The notes below the pieces were generated by a model. That model saw only the letters and a program-made list of their open reading frames with translations, searched no databases and was not told the DNA's origin. Shown one piece after another: positions 17,383 to 26,250 of a stretch of 58,935 nucleotides of DNA. The stretch lies in assembly GCF_003284935.1 (NCBI RefSeq), contig NZ_QMEV01000031.1:1-58935 (forward strand), given 5' to 3'. The stretch comes from Mycobacterium colombiense. Its GTDB lineage: Bacteria; Actinomycetota; Actinomycetes; Mycobacteriales; Mycobacteriaceae. Position numbers and translations under genes: made by a program. Each line of letters opens with the position of its first letter. Positions within the stretch are counted from its first letter, which is position 1.

Positions 17383-18216
17383 TTACTTCAGGCAGCTGCC
17401 GGCGTCCACTGGGAGCGCGACGCCGGTGATGTAGCGGGCCTCGTCGGAGGCCAGGAACAGCACGGCATTGCTGATGTCTTGGGCGGTGACCCACGGGATC
17501 GGCAGCGTGTGGAAGGTCTGGCAGATCGGCGCGAGGTCTTCGGGTCCCGGGTTCTGCAGGTCGGGGCGGAAGGCATGAAAGGTGCCCTCGTTGATCAGCA
17601 GCGGCGTGTTCACATGGGTGGGTAGCACGGCGTTGACCCGGACCATCTTGTGCCCGAGTTCAACCGCGAATGCCCGCATCAGGCCGATCACCCCGTGCTT
17701 GGCCGAGGTGTAGTGGCCGGTGTGCAGGTAGGCCTTCCTGCCCGCGACCGACGAGGTCAAGATGATCGAACCGCCGCGGTCGCCGTCCAGCAGGTGCGGG
17801 ACACCGGCTTTGACCGTCTTCCACACGCCGCTGAGGTTGACGTCGATCATTTCCTGCCACAGCGCCTCGTCGGTCTTGTGCAGCTTGCCGGTCATCGTGC
17901 CGATGCCCGCGTTGGCGACGATGACGTCGAGGCGCCCCAGCTGTTCGACGCCGGTGTCGACCGCCGCCTTCAACGCGTCGTATTCGCGGACGTCGACCTC
18001 GGCGGTCACCACGCGTGCTCCGGCGTCCTTGACCATGCCCGCGGTGATGTCGAGGTCTTCCGGTGTAGCGGCGGGTGCCGGTGACCCTTCGAAGCCCCGG
18101 CAGATGTCGACCGCGATGATGTCGGCACCCTCCTGGGCGAGCCGGACGGCGTGACTCCTGCCCTGCCCCCGTGCCGCACCGGTCACGAAGGCAACCTTGC
18201 CGTCCATCCGACCCAT
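17383..18216 (-). CDS. Mycofactocin-coupled SDR family oxidoreductase
   Basis: 277 residues from ATG 18216 (MGRMDGKVAFVTGAARGQGR) with GTGGAGG 5 nt upstream. The NAD motif TGAARGQGRSHAVRLAQEGA, the DIIAVDIC strand end and the inserted segment before DLDITAGMVKD are hallmarks of the mycofactocin-dependent SDR subfamily, which holds NAD tightly and passes electrons to mycofactocin. Active site: ILTSSVAGRK with YTSAK. It leads a two-gene operon with the P450, preceded by the perfect palindrome at 18236. Confidence 0.9.
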   Translation of the reverse strand: MGRMDGKVAFVTGAARGQGRSHAVRLAQEGADIIAVDICRGFEGSPAPAATPEDLDITAGMVKDAGARVVTAEVDVREYDALKAAVDTGVEQLGRLDVIVANAGIGTMTGKLHKTDEALWQEMIDVNLSGVWKTVKAGVPHLLDGDRGGSIILTSSVAGRKAYLHTGHYTSAKHGVIGLMRAFAVELGHKMVRVNAVLPTHVNTPLLINEGTFHAFRPDLQNPGPEDLAPICQTFHTLPIPWVTAQDISNAVLFLASDEARYITGVALPVDAGSCLK

Positions 18217-18235
18217 GGCATCCTCCACCCGTCGA

Positions 18236-18255
18236 TTTTGGGCGATCGCCCAAAA
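18236..18255. promoter_or_regulatory. Perfect 20-bp palindrome, TetR operator candidate
   Basis: TTTTGGGCGATCGCCCAAAA is an exact palindrome 20 bp upstream of the SDR start codon. Its core TTGGGCGAT(C)GCCCAA matches the one before the TetR gene. Confidence 0.75.
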
Positions 18256-18452
18256 GTGTGGCGCAGGCCATGTCTAGCAGCATCCCGACGAGTCCGTCAA
18301 GGCGATCGAGTCCGCCGACGGGGCCGTTGCCGCGATCGCCGCTCTTTAAGGTGGCGTCACGGGGCCCGCCCATCCGTGAAGATTTGCGACGCGCGTGTGA
18401 AGGCTTCGTTAAGAACGAGGCGCGCCGCCCGCCGAACCGGCACGGTCGAACC

Positions 18453-19286
18453 ATGACGCTCGCCGCTACCCGCCGCGACGGCGCCCCGCGTTGGACGGAG
18501 GCGCCGCTGCGCGCTGTGCCCGCGGCGGCGTCGGTTCGAGTCACGGCCAGCTATGCGATCGTCCTGCTCACCATCTATGTCACCCTCGCCGCGGCGGGCC
18601 CGCACGCGCACGAGGTCGCCGTGAGCCGAATGAGCACCAACGTCCACAACCTGGGGCGCGGTCACCTGGGCACCTTGATCGGCAGCGCTTTCGTGAACGA
18701 CGGCGGCGATCTGTTCTTTTGGCTGCCCGGGCTGGTCTGCCTCCTGGCCTTGGGTGAGCTCATGTGGTGCGGCAGGGGATTGCTTGTCACCTTCGCCGTC
18801 GGGCACATCGGCGCCACGCTGATCGTCGCTGTCGGATTGGTCGCCGCCATCGAAACCGGCATGCTGCCGGTTTCGGTCGCCCGCGCCAGTGATGTGGGAA
18901 TCAGCTACGGCGCGGTGTGCGTGCTCGGCGCGTTCACGGCCGCGATCCCGGCGCGTTGGCGCGGCGTCTGGGCGGGTTGGTGGCTGGGGATCGCCGTGGT
19001 GGCTGCCGCGGGCGCGGACTTTACCGCCGTCGGCCATGTGGTGGCGCTGCTGCTCGGCATCGGGTTGTCGTTCCGGCTCCGGTCGGCTGCGTCATGGGCG
19101 CCCCTGCACCAGACGCTGCTCATGGTCGCCGTCACGTTCGGCTATCTCTTGCTCGCCGGGCCCTCGCTGATGGCGCCCGTCGGGGGGCTGGCCGGGGCGC
19201 TCATCGGACTGGCCACCAACCGTTCGTTAGCCGGTGGGTCCCGCCAGGTTGTCGACGTGGTACCGGCTGGCGGTCCAGGGCGGTGA
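18453..19286 (+). CDS. Rhomboid-like intramembrane serine protease
   Basis: 277 residues from ATG 18453. About six hydrophobic segments, e.g. ASYAIVLLTIYVTLAAAG, FFWLPGLVCLLALGELMW, LLVTFAVGHIGATLIVAVGL and GWWLGIAVVAAAGADF. The rhomboid catalytic pair appears intact: Ser151 in GISYGA (GxSxG) and His195 in VGHVVALLLGIGLSF. Rhomboids cleave membrane-anchored proteins; the substrate is unknown. The last 60 bp overlap the end of the convergent GH172 gene. Confidence 0.75.
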   Translation: MTLAATRRDGAPRWTEAPLRAVPAAASVRVTASYAIVLLTIYVTLAAAGPHAHEVAVSRMSTNVHNLGRGHLGTLIGSAFVNDGGDLFFWLPGLVCLLALGELMWCGRGLLVTFAVGHIGATLIVAVGLVAAIETGMLPVSVARASDVGISYGAVCVLGAFTAAIPARWRGVWAGWWLGIAVVAAAGADFTAVGHVVALLLGIGLSFRLRSAASWAPLHQTLLMVAVTFGYLLLAGPSLMAPVGGLAGALIGLATNRSLAGGSRQVVDVVPAGGPGR

Positions 19287-21269
19287 GTCGGCGGTGGGCG
19301 TCAGGGTGATCGTCGCCTGCGCTTTGCCACCCGTCACCGAACGCGGCAGCAGGTAGGTGTCGTCCAGCCACCGGTGGATGCTGTTGCTGCGCGGCTGCAG
19401 CCAGTTGCCTGTGGGGGTGCCGTCCACCGCAACGTCGGCCGATTGAAAGCCGGTGGCCTGATCCGAGGTGCGCCGCAGCAGGATGCCGTCGTTGTCCGGA
19501 TCGATCTGGACGTGAAAGGTGATCGCGCCGTTGGCGGTACGGACCGAACCGGCGACGGGCAGGGTGTCCTGAGTGCCTTCGTACTCGCTGACCAGGAGCT
19601 GGTCGGTCGCGTCGGAGTCGGTGTAGCCGTGTAGGACTCGATTGACGGGATCCGTCGGGCTGATGTCGTCGCCACCGGTGACACCGGGGTCCGGCTGGGT
19701 GTAGAGGAAGGCGGTCGAGCCGTAATCGGGCTGCACCATGTTCCGTTTGCCGTGTTCGATGCCGAATCGGAGCGCGGAGTGATAGCCGATAGCGTCGGCC
19801 AGCATAATCCGGTAGACGGCGACGCAATAGTCGGCGCAACCACCGGCGGAGGTGCGTTGATCGGGCTGGCCGTTGAGTGGGTCGCTGAAGTGGGTGCCGT
19901 CCTTGAAGTACCAGCCGCCCTCGTAAAGGTCCTCGGTGCCGGTGCCGTACCACTGCGGGGACGCGGCGCCGTCGATGTAGACCCGTTCGGCGCCTTCGAG
20001 AAAGTACGGGGCATCGTCACTGAACGCCGTTTTGGTTCGATAGCCGTGGATGGTCTGGCTGACACCGACGAATTTGCCGCGTCCCTGCTCCTCGGCGAAC
20101 AGCCAGTCCTGGCCGAGCGCGGTCGGCCCGGCATGTGAGCGCGCGGTGAAGTAGCCGGCCCGGCCGCTGATCAGCGCGGGCGCCCACCGGGCGTCGGGTG
20201 TGGTGGCGACGTCGCTGACGATCCCCGATACCGCGTCGCCGCCGGTGTTGACGAGCGTGACGCGGGCCGATTGCGCGAAAGGCATTGGCCACCAAGCGCA
20301 TAGCTGCAGCGCCCCATCGGGCTGTGGGGTGGCCGCGAACATCAGCGATCGCACGGAGTTGACACCCAGCCCGGCGCCGAAGAACTCCCCCAGTGGGGAG
20401 TCCACCATGGTTCGCCCGTCGAACTCGATCCGCAGCTGCAAGCCGTTCAACTGCGCGGCCGCCGGCCCCGGCAGCTGCAGTCGCAGCGCCGAAATGCTAC
20501 CCGGGCCGGTCGATTCGGCGATGGTCTGCGCGGCGCCGCCGGCCAGCTCGATGACCCGATTGCTGTGCGCCACATCGGCGGCCGCCGGTTTGGGGTCGGT
20601 TGTCCCGGCGGCCCGGAGGATGTCCAGCACGTCGAGCGCGGGATCGCTGGGCGCGAAAGTGTTGATCCCGTCGGCGTTGGGAAACTGCCGATAGTCGACG
20701 TGGTAATACTCCAAATGCGATGTGACGCTGACCCGCATCGAGCGCCGGTACGGCATCGGCACCTTGATGTAGTCGCCGCCCGGCGATTGCGCGGCGTTGG
20801 CCACCAGCGGCCACACGAACGGTGCCCCCAAGCTGCCGTCGACCAACGATTGCAGTGGGGTGTCGACCACGGTCTGCCCGTCCAGCTCGATGCGGATGTG
20901 TCCGAGGGCGCGGACATTGCCGCCGTCCCGGGTCAGCCAGATCGAATCGATCTCTCCGGCACCGTGATCCTCCGCGATGATGCAGCCGGCGCCGCCCGGC
21001 GCCAGGCACCCGCCGCTGCCGTTGCGATTGCCGGTCGATATGTCGAAATTGCCGCCGCTGCGATCAAAGCTGGATACCTGCAGGGTTTGCGAGGCGGGGT
21101 CCAAATAGGGCAGCCGATCCAGCCGCCGATAGGTGTCCCAGCCGACCAATCTTTCGCCGGCCAGGTTTGTACCGGGCGTGGCCGGATCCGCCCCGGCCAC
21201 CCCGGCCGCGGAATTCGTCACCAGCAGCAACGCGAATGTCGCGGTGCATAACCGCGCTGCCACCGACAT
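19227..21269 (-). CDS. Secreted DUF2961 / GH172 glycosidase
   Basis: 680 residues with a cleavable signal peptide (MSVAARLCTATFALLLVTNS, AGVAGA). The DUF2961 core starts near LVGWDTYRRLDRLPYLDP, has SFDRSGGNFDISTGN, DHGAGEIDSIWLTRDGG and the hallmark WYGTGTEDLYEGGWYF (Glu446 in GTED). GH172 enzymes include D-arabinofuranosidases of mycobacteria acting on the D-arabinan of arabinogalactan and lipoarabinomannan (established for family members). This one is probably a cell-wall arabinan-acting exo-enzyme, but specificity is not shown by sequence. A likely -10 (TAGGCT) lies 8 nt upstream of the ATG. Confidence 0.85.
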   Translation of the reverse strand: MSVAARLCTATFALLLVTNSAAGVAGADPATPGTNLAGERLVGWDTYRRLDRLPYLDPASQTLQVSSFDRSGGNFDISTGNRNGSGGCLAPGGAGCIIAEDHGAGEIDSIWLTRDGGNVRALGHIRIELDGQTVVDTPLQSLVDGSLGAPFVWPLVANAAQSPGGDYIKVPMPYRRSMRVSVTSHLEYYHVDYRQFPNADGINTFAPSDPALDVLDILRAAGTTDPKPAAADVAHSNRVIELAGGAAQTIAESTGPGSISALRLQLPGPAAAQLNGLQLRIEFDGRTMVDSPLGEFFGAGLGVNSVRSLMFAATPQPDGALQLCAWWPMPFAQSARVTLVNTGGDAVSGIVSDVATTPDARWAPALISGRAGYFTARSHAGPTALGQDWLFAEEQGRGKFVGVSQTIHGYRTKTAFSDDAPYFLEGAERVYIDGAASPQWYGTGTEDLYEGGWYFKDGTHFSDPLNGQPDQRTSAGGCADYCVAVYRIMLADAIGYHSALRFGIEHGKRNMVQPDYGSTAFLYTQPDPGVTGGDDISPTDPVNRVLHGYTDSDATDQLLVSEYEGTQDTLPVAGSVRTANGAITFHVQIDPDNDGILLRRTSDQATGFQSADVAVDGTPTGNWLQPRSNSIHRWLDDTYLLPRSVTGGKAQATITLTPTADSPPWTASRYHVDNLAGPTG

Positions 21270-21629
21270 AGAAACAGAGCCTACGGAAGGAAATCCCGTA
21301 CCTGCAGTTAGGCGCTCCGGTGAATTCGATACCGAAAGTTGGATATCAGGCCCTAAAGCAAGTTTGTATCCTGTTTCGGCCCAACACGTTTCCTCCCTGG
21401 CGATAACTGCCTGCGGGTACCCCTTTGCGGCGCAATAGGACTCGATTTAGACCCGAAAACATCTGCACTCACCCCGTAAGGTGCCCGAAATCAACGACCT
21501 GCACTCGGCTACTTTCAGTCAGGTGAAGTAATTAGTCCGAAAATTACTCATTCCCATACTCATACGACAGCGCGACGCGTAATATACCTACTCTCGGGCG
21601 TCAGATATTCTCCTACGGACGGAGTGGTC
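21270..21629. other. Gene-free, comparatively AT-rich spacer
   Basis: 360 bp with no supportable gene. It is clearly less GC-rich than neighbours, with runs such as GGTGAAGTAATTAGTCC and CGTAATATACC. It probably carries the promoters of GH172 (leftward) and of the small lipopeptide (rightward). Confidence 0.5.
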
Positions 21630-21752
21630 ATGTCTGGTCTGAAATACAAAGTTGTTCTTGGTCTGATCCTCACCTTCACCGCCATCACGGCTTCCGGCTG
21701 CACGACGCCGATAACCATCGACTGCGGACCCAACCTGACCTGCACGATGTAG
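21630..21752 (+). CDS. 40-residue lipoprotein-like peptide
   Basis: ATG 21630 with GGAG 5 nt upstream, ending at TAG 21750-21752. The product begins MSGLKYKVVLGLILTFTAIT and continues ASGCTTPITIDCGPNLTCTM. The hydrophobic core and lipobox-like ASGC (Cys24) point to export and lipidation; only about 17 residues, with two more cysteines (CGPNLTC, possible small loop), remain after the lipid-anchoring cysteine. Below the usual annotation length. Function unknown. Confidence 0.6.
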   Translation: MSGLKYKVVLGLILTFTAITASGCTTPITIDCGPNLTCTM

Positions 21753-22368
21753 GTTTTGCCGGGCTACCGGCACGGGGTCTCAATTACTCGCATCCATTCC
21801 TTGGTATGGCCCATTTCGTGGGCCTGTTGCGTAGTTTCTCCATGGCATTGGGTGCCAGTTTGCGCACGGTCACATACCGTTACGTGCCGGCGTAGCGGAT
21901 GGGACCATGACGGCATCAACCGAAACCTCGTGATGTGAAAGTCACTGGGCATCAGGGGTTTTGCAGGCCGCATCGGTCGCATTCGGGCCGCGCTTGGGCA
22001 ACGCCCACTCGAGCCACGCGAGGGCGTGCGCATTGTTCGGGCCATGCGCACGCTCTCCGCGAATTGCCTGGGTGACCTTTGCGCGCGATGGCGGTAAGCT
22101 AATCGCCTCGGCTAAACAGTTCTGAAAGCCGTTGGCCCCGACGCCGTGGCAGTTCGGGCGGGGGAATTCGTGTGGTTTGAATCCGGTTCGCCAATGCGGG
22201 GATTGAGGCCCCGGGGTGTCACTGTGACAAATCAGGTTAAGCCACTGCGGCGCAACAGAATGCCTTCTGCGCACGCGCCGCGAGTGATAGCGTTGGCACC
22301 CTCACGTGAACAAAGGGGCGCGCGAGGGTAAACCGCGGCCCACGCAGAGTCCGTACAACGCATTGTGG
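21753..22368. other. 616-bp stretch without a convincing gene
   Basis: Only short, compositionally implausible reading frames are present on both strands, none with a ribosome site and family-like sequence. A fragment resembling a tRNA T arm occurs near 22176-22193 but lacks a full cloverleaf. I see nothing else definable. Confidence 0.5.
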
Positions 22369-23400
22369 TTAGTCCTTCTCGTTTTTGAGGTCTCGATCCC
22401 GGCTGGGTTGAACGCGTTTGGGTTCGCCGGGCATTTTCGGGTAGTTCGGTGGATACGGCATGTCCCCAAGCCCACGCTCGTCGTCGGCCTCGGCCATTTC
22501 CAATAAGGGAACAATCGATTGGGCCGCATCATCCATTGCGGCCCAAGGGTCTTGCCGATCCTTGACCAGATCGGGCACGGTCGCCATGGTGTAATCGTCC
22601 GGCTCGGCGTCGGCGAGCTCGTCCCACGTCAGTGGCATCGATACCGTGGCGATCGGCGTGCGTCGCACCGAATACGCCGACGCCATGGTGCGGTCCCGGG
22701 CGTTCTGGTTGAAGTCGATGAAGATACGCTCGCCGCGTTCTTCCTTCCACCAGGACGTGGTGACGGCATCGGGCGCCCGGCGCTCGACTTCGCGGGCCAG
22801 GGCGATGCCGGCGCGGCGCACTTCGATGAAATCCCAGTCTGTCGTGATCCGCAGGAACACGTGGATACCGCGACCGCCCGAAGTCTTCGGGTAGCCCGCC
22901 AGTCCGAGCTCGTCAAGCAGCGGGCGCAGCACGTCGACCGCGACCGTGCGCGCCTGGTGGAATGCGACGCCGGGCTGGGGATCCAGATCGATGCGCAGTT
23001 CGTCGGGATGGTCGGTGTCCGGACAGCGCACCTGCCATGGGTGCAAGGTGACCGTGCCCATCTGTGCCGCCCACACGACCGCCGCCGGGTGGGTGACTTT
23101 CAACGCGTCGGCGGTCCGCCCCGACGGAAAGGTCACCTGGCACGTCTGCAGGTAGTCGGGATGGTGCTGCGGGATCCGCTTCTGGTAGATCTCCTCACCG
23201 TCGACGCCGTCCGGGAACCGCTGCAGGTGCGTAGGCCGGTCGCGCAGGGCATCGAGCATCGGGCCACCCGCGACGGCACGGTAGTAGTCCACCAGGTGTC
23301 GCTTGGTGCCTTTCGACCCGAGTTTCGGGAAATACACCTTGTCCGGATTGGTCAGCCGCACCGCGATGCCGTCGACGTCGAGCTCTTCTGCAGCAGCCAT
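22369..23400 (-). CDS. Prim-PolC, stand-alone LigD-type primase-polymerase
   Basis: 343 residues, archaeo-eukaryotic primase (AEP) superfamily. Motif I RIDLDPQ (Asp138, Asp140), motif II SGGRGIHVF (Ser174, His180) and motif III IFIDFNQN are all present, so it should be active. Orthologue of Rv3730c by neighbourhood and sequence style. In M. smegmatis, Prim-PolC works with LigC in gap filling during base excision repair. It is divergent from ligC with only 26 bp between start codons and no Shine-Dalgarno for either. Confidence 0.9.
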   Translation of the reverse strand: MAAAEELDVDGIAVRLTNPDKVYFPKLGSKGTKRHLVDYYRAVAGGPMLDALRDRPTHLQRFPDGVDGEEIYQKRIPQHHPDYLQTCQVTFPSGRTADALKVTHPAAVVWAAQMGTVTLHPWQVRCPDTDHPDELRIDLDPQPGVAFHQARTVAVDVLRPLLDELGLAGYPKTSGGRGIHVFLRITTDWDFIEVRRAGIALAREVERRAPDAVTTSWWKEERGERIFIDFNQNARDRTMASAYSVRRTPIATVSMPLTWDELADAEPDDYTMATVPDLVKDRQDPWAAMDDAAQSIVPLLEMAEADDERGLGDMPYPPNYPKMPGEPKRVQPSRDRDLKNEKD

Positions 23401-23426
23401 ACCTCTGATTCCAGCACAATCAGGCT

Positions 23427-24506
23427 ATGCATCTCCCTGTCATGCCGCCGGTGTCGCCGATGCTGGCCAAGTCGGTTCGCTCCATTCCCTCCGATGCGTC
23501 CTACGAGCCCAAGTGGGACGGCTTCAGGTCGATCTGCTTCCGCGACCACGACCACGTCGAGCTGGGCAGCCGCAATGAACGGCCGATGACGCGCTACTTC
23601 CCCGAGCTGGTCGCCGCGGTCAGGGCCGAGCTGCCGCAGCGCTGCGTCATCGACGGCGAGATCGTCATCGCCACCGACCGGGGCCTGGATTTCGAGGCGC
23701 TCCAGCAACGCATTCACCCGGCGGAGTCGCGAGTGCGGATGCTCGCCGAGACCACACCGGCGTCCTTCATCGCGTTCGACCTGCTCGCCCTCGGCGACGA
23801 CGACTACACGCGGCGGCCCTTCACCGAGCGGCGCGCCGCCCTGCTCGACGCTGTGTCTTCAGCGGCCCAGCCGGGCCGCACGATCCATGTCACGCCGGCG
23901 ACGACCGATCTGGACACCGCGCAGCGCTGGTTCGACGAATTCGAGGGCGCGGGCCTCGATGGCGTGATCGCCAAACCGCTGGACATCACCTATCAACCGG
24001 ACAAGCGGATCATGTTCAAGGTCAAGCACGAGCGGACCGCCGACTGTGTGGTCGCCGGCTATCGCGTGCACAAATCCGGTGCCGACGCGATCGGTTCGCT
24101 GTTGTTGGGGCTGTATCAAGATGACGGTCAGCTGGCGTCGGTCGGGGTGATCGGTGCGTTCCCGATGGCCGAGCGGCGGCGACTGTTCGGCGAATTACAG
24201 TCGCTGGTCACCGATTTCGAAGGTCACCCGTGGAATTGGGCGGCGCACGAAGCCGGCGAGCGGACGCCTCGCAAGAACGAGTTCTCCCGCTGGAACGCCG
24301 GCAAGGATCTGTCGTTCGTGCCGCTGCGGCCCGAGCGGGTGGTCGAGGTCCGCTACGACCATATGGAAGGTCGGCGGTTTCGCCATACCGCGCAGTTCAA
24401 TCGGTGGCGCCCGGATCGTGACCCCCGCTCGTGCACGTACGAACAGCTCGAACAGCCGGTGACTTTCAGCCTGGGCGACATCGTGCCGGGGCTCGGTTCG
24501 AGCTAG
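23427..24506 (+). CDS. ligC: ATP-dependent DNA ligase C
   Basis: 359 residues. Nucleotidyltransferase motif I with catalytic Lys29 (EPKWDGFRS), motif Ia SRNERPMTRYFPEL, motif III FIAFDLLAL, motif IV DGVIAKP and motif V IMFKVKHERTADCVVAGYR. A C-terminal OB domain follows (RPERVVEVRYDHMEGRRFRH). It lacks the polymerase and nuclease domains of LigD. In mycobacteria LigC acts with Prim-PolC in short-gap repair; the divergent arrangement supports joint use. The start is ATG 23427. Confidence 0.93.
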   Translation: MHLPVMPPVSPMLAKSVRSIPSDASYEPKWDGFRSICFRDHDHVELGSRNERPMTRYFPELVAAVRAELPQRCVIDGEIVIATDRGLDFEALQQRIHPAESRVRMLAETTPASFIAFDLLALGDDDYTRRPFTERRAALLDAVSSAAQPGRTIHVTPATTDLDTAQRWFDEFEGAGLDGVIAKPLDITYQPDKRIMFKVKHERTADCVVAGYRVHKSGADAIGSLLLGLYQDDGQLASVGVIGAFPMAERRRLFGELQSLVTDFEGHPWNWAAHEAGERTPRKNEFSRWNAGKDLSFVPLRPERVVEVRYDHMEGRRFRHTAQFNRWRPDRDPRSCTYEQLEQPVTFSLGDIVPGLGSS

Positions 24507-24872
24507 GACAGCGACGGCGGGTTGACGGGCCTACAGCGTCCGGCTGTTGGGCGTCACGACGCCGCGGTTGTCCCAGGATCTATATCGCAGTGGGAGACTA
24601 TCCGCCGCGACCGGATCAGCGTCGTAAAGAACCCTGAACTAAGCGACGAAGCCTAGACCCGTGTCCCGGTCGGGTCCAGTCAGGCGTCGACGTGCCTCGA
24701 GGATGGAGGAAGACGAAATCCGCGTCCGCTTGGCGCACGTTAGTGCGCACGTCGGCGCGGATTGTCGACTTCGATTATCGCGATGCAGTCCTGCGCGCAT
24801 CCGCGCGAATTTCTCTATGCCCCAACCTGTTTGGGCCTTAACCCGGTGCTGGTCATGACGGGCAGCGCTGAG
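24507..24872. other. 366-bp spacer without a gene
   Basis: No supportable coding region. It contains short inverted matches (GTGCGCACG around 24750) but no terminator with a U tract. It separates ligC from the end of the HNH gene. Confidence 0.5.
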
Positions 24873-26117
24873 CTAGTTAGCTGTCGGTGGTGGTTGGGGT
24901 TGGAAGGGTGTGTACCACCACCACTGGGCGCGTTCGCCGGTCGGTCCCGGACAGGGCGCGACCGCGGGTCGGGGTGTGGTGGGTGGGCGTGCCAGCGATC
25001 CCGGGCTCAGCACGCGCCCGGCGTCGTCGCGGACAACGAGTGCGTGTGCGGGTCCGGTGATGGTGATGACGCCGCGATGGTGCAGCCGGTGATGGTACGG
25101 GCACAGCAGCACCAGGTTGGCCAGCTCGGTGGGCCCGCCGTCTTCCCAGTGCCGGATGTGGTGGGCGTGCAGGCCGCGGGTGGCACCACAACCGGGAACC
25201 ACGCAGCTGCGGTCGCGATGCTCCAGCGCGCGGCGCAGCCGCCGGTTGATCAGCCGGGTCGCCCGCCCGGCGCCGATGACCTCGCCGTGACGTTCGAACC
25301 AGACTTCACAGGTGGCATCACAGGTCACATATTGGCGTTCGGCGTCGCAGAGCAGCGGACCCAGATGCAGTGCCGCGGCCGGCTTGTCGACGTCGAGGTG
25401 CGCCACGACGGTGGTGTGCTGCCCGTGTGGGCGCCGCGCCGCCTCAACATCCCACCCTGACTCGACCAGGCGCAGGAACGCCTCGACGGTGCCCGGCATC
25501 GGCGGCCGCCGATCATCCGCGCTGCTGGCCTGATCGTGTTTCCACTCGGCGATCAGCGCGTCACGATGCGACGCCAAGGCGGCGTCGAACGTCGCCGCAT
25601 CGGAATGCGGAAGTGTGATGCGGTAGCAGCTGCCGTTCTCGGTGGTGGTCGTGGTGAACGAACCCTGGGGCTCGGGCCGGGGGTCGGGGTCGGGTCGGGG
25701 TTCGAGCTTGACCGCGGTGCGCAACTGGTTGACCGTCGCGACCGCGGCCAGCTGTGCGTAATGCTCATCGGACCCGTGACCGGCGCGTGCGGCGATCACC
25801 CCGACCTGATCAACCGACAGCCGGCCCTGCCGCAGGCCTTGGGCGCACCGGGGGAACTCCTCGAGCCGGCTCGCGATGGTGGTGATCGTGTGCGCGTGCG
25901 CCGGCGAGCAGCCCGTCTTCCAGGCCACCAACGCCGACACCGACCGCGCCCCGGTCATCCCGCACAACTCGTCGCGATCAATCTCGGCCACGATCTCGAC
26001 GATGCGCCCATCAATCGCATTGCGTTGACCGCTCAACTCCGCCAGCTCCTCGAAGAGCACCTCGAGCCGTTCCTTAGGGGACGCTTCGACGCTGGCTACA
26101 GTCGCGGTCAAAGACAT
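24873..26117 (-). CDS. 13E12-type protein: DUF222 plus HNH endonuclease
   Basis: 414 residues. The N-terminal DUF222 half runs to about residue 290 (SPKERLEVLFEELAELSGQR, SVSALVAWKTGCSPAHAHTI). The C-terminal zinc-HNH domain is at about 305-349: CVVPGCG, HAHHIRHWEDGG, NLVLLCPYHHRLHHRG, with all expected His/Cys residues. These proteins form the REP13E12 repeat family of mycobacteria, whose copies serve as attachment sites for the phiRv1 prophage (established). No prophage genes are seen next to this copy. Pro/Trp-rich C-terminal tail. Function in the cell is unknown. Confidence 0.9.
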   Translation of the reverse strand: MSLTATVASVEASPKERLEVLFEELAELSGQRNAIDGRIVEIVAEIDRDELCGMTGARSVSALVAWKTGCSPAHAHTITTIASRLEEFPRCAQGLRQGRLSVDQVGVIAARAGHGSDEHYAQLAAVATVNQLRTAVKLEPRPDPDPRPEPQGSFTTTTTENGSCYRITLPHSDAATFDAALASHRDALIAEWKHDQASSADDRRPPMPGTVEAFLRLVESGWDVEAARRPHGQHTTVVAHLDVDKPAAALHLGPLLCDAERQYVTCDATCEVWFERHGEVIGAGRATRLINRRLRRALEHRDRSCVVPGCGATRGLHAHHIRHWEDGGPTELANLVLLCPYHHRLHHRGVITITGPAHALVVRDDAGRVLSPGSLARPPTTPRPAVAPCPGPTGERAQWWWYTPFQPQPPPTAN

Positions 26118-26250
26118 GACAACATCATCGCAGTCGGGTACGACAAATCTGGCCGCAAGAAATTGTGCCGGGAAGTGACCGTCCTCGTAGACCCGCCACG
26201 ACCACCGCGAACCCCGAATGATGGGCCAGGCCCGGGTTGAAGCGGCCCGC

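Noticed and set aside
22176..22193. tRNA T-arm-like TTTGAATCCGGTTCGCC
   Set aside because: No matching acceptor, D or anticodon arms on either side.
22146..22331. 61-codon frame in the gene-poor interval
   Set aside because: No ribosome site, no family resemblance, implausible composition.
24700..24870. Inverted matches GTGCGCACG and TGCGCGCA
   Set aside because: Short GC-rich self-complementary words are frequent at this base composition; no linked promoter or gene.
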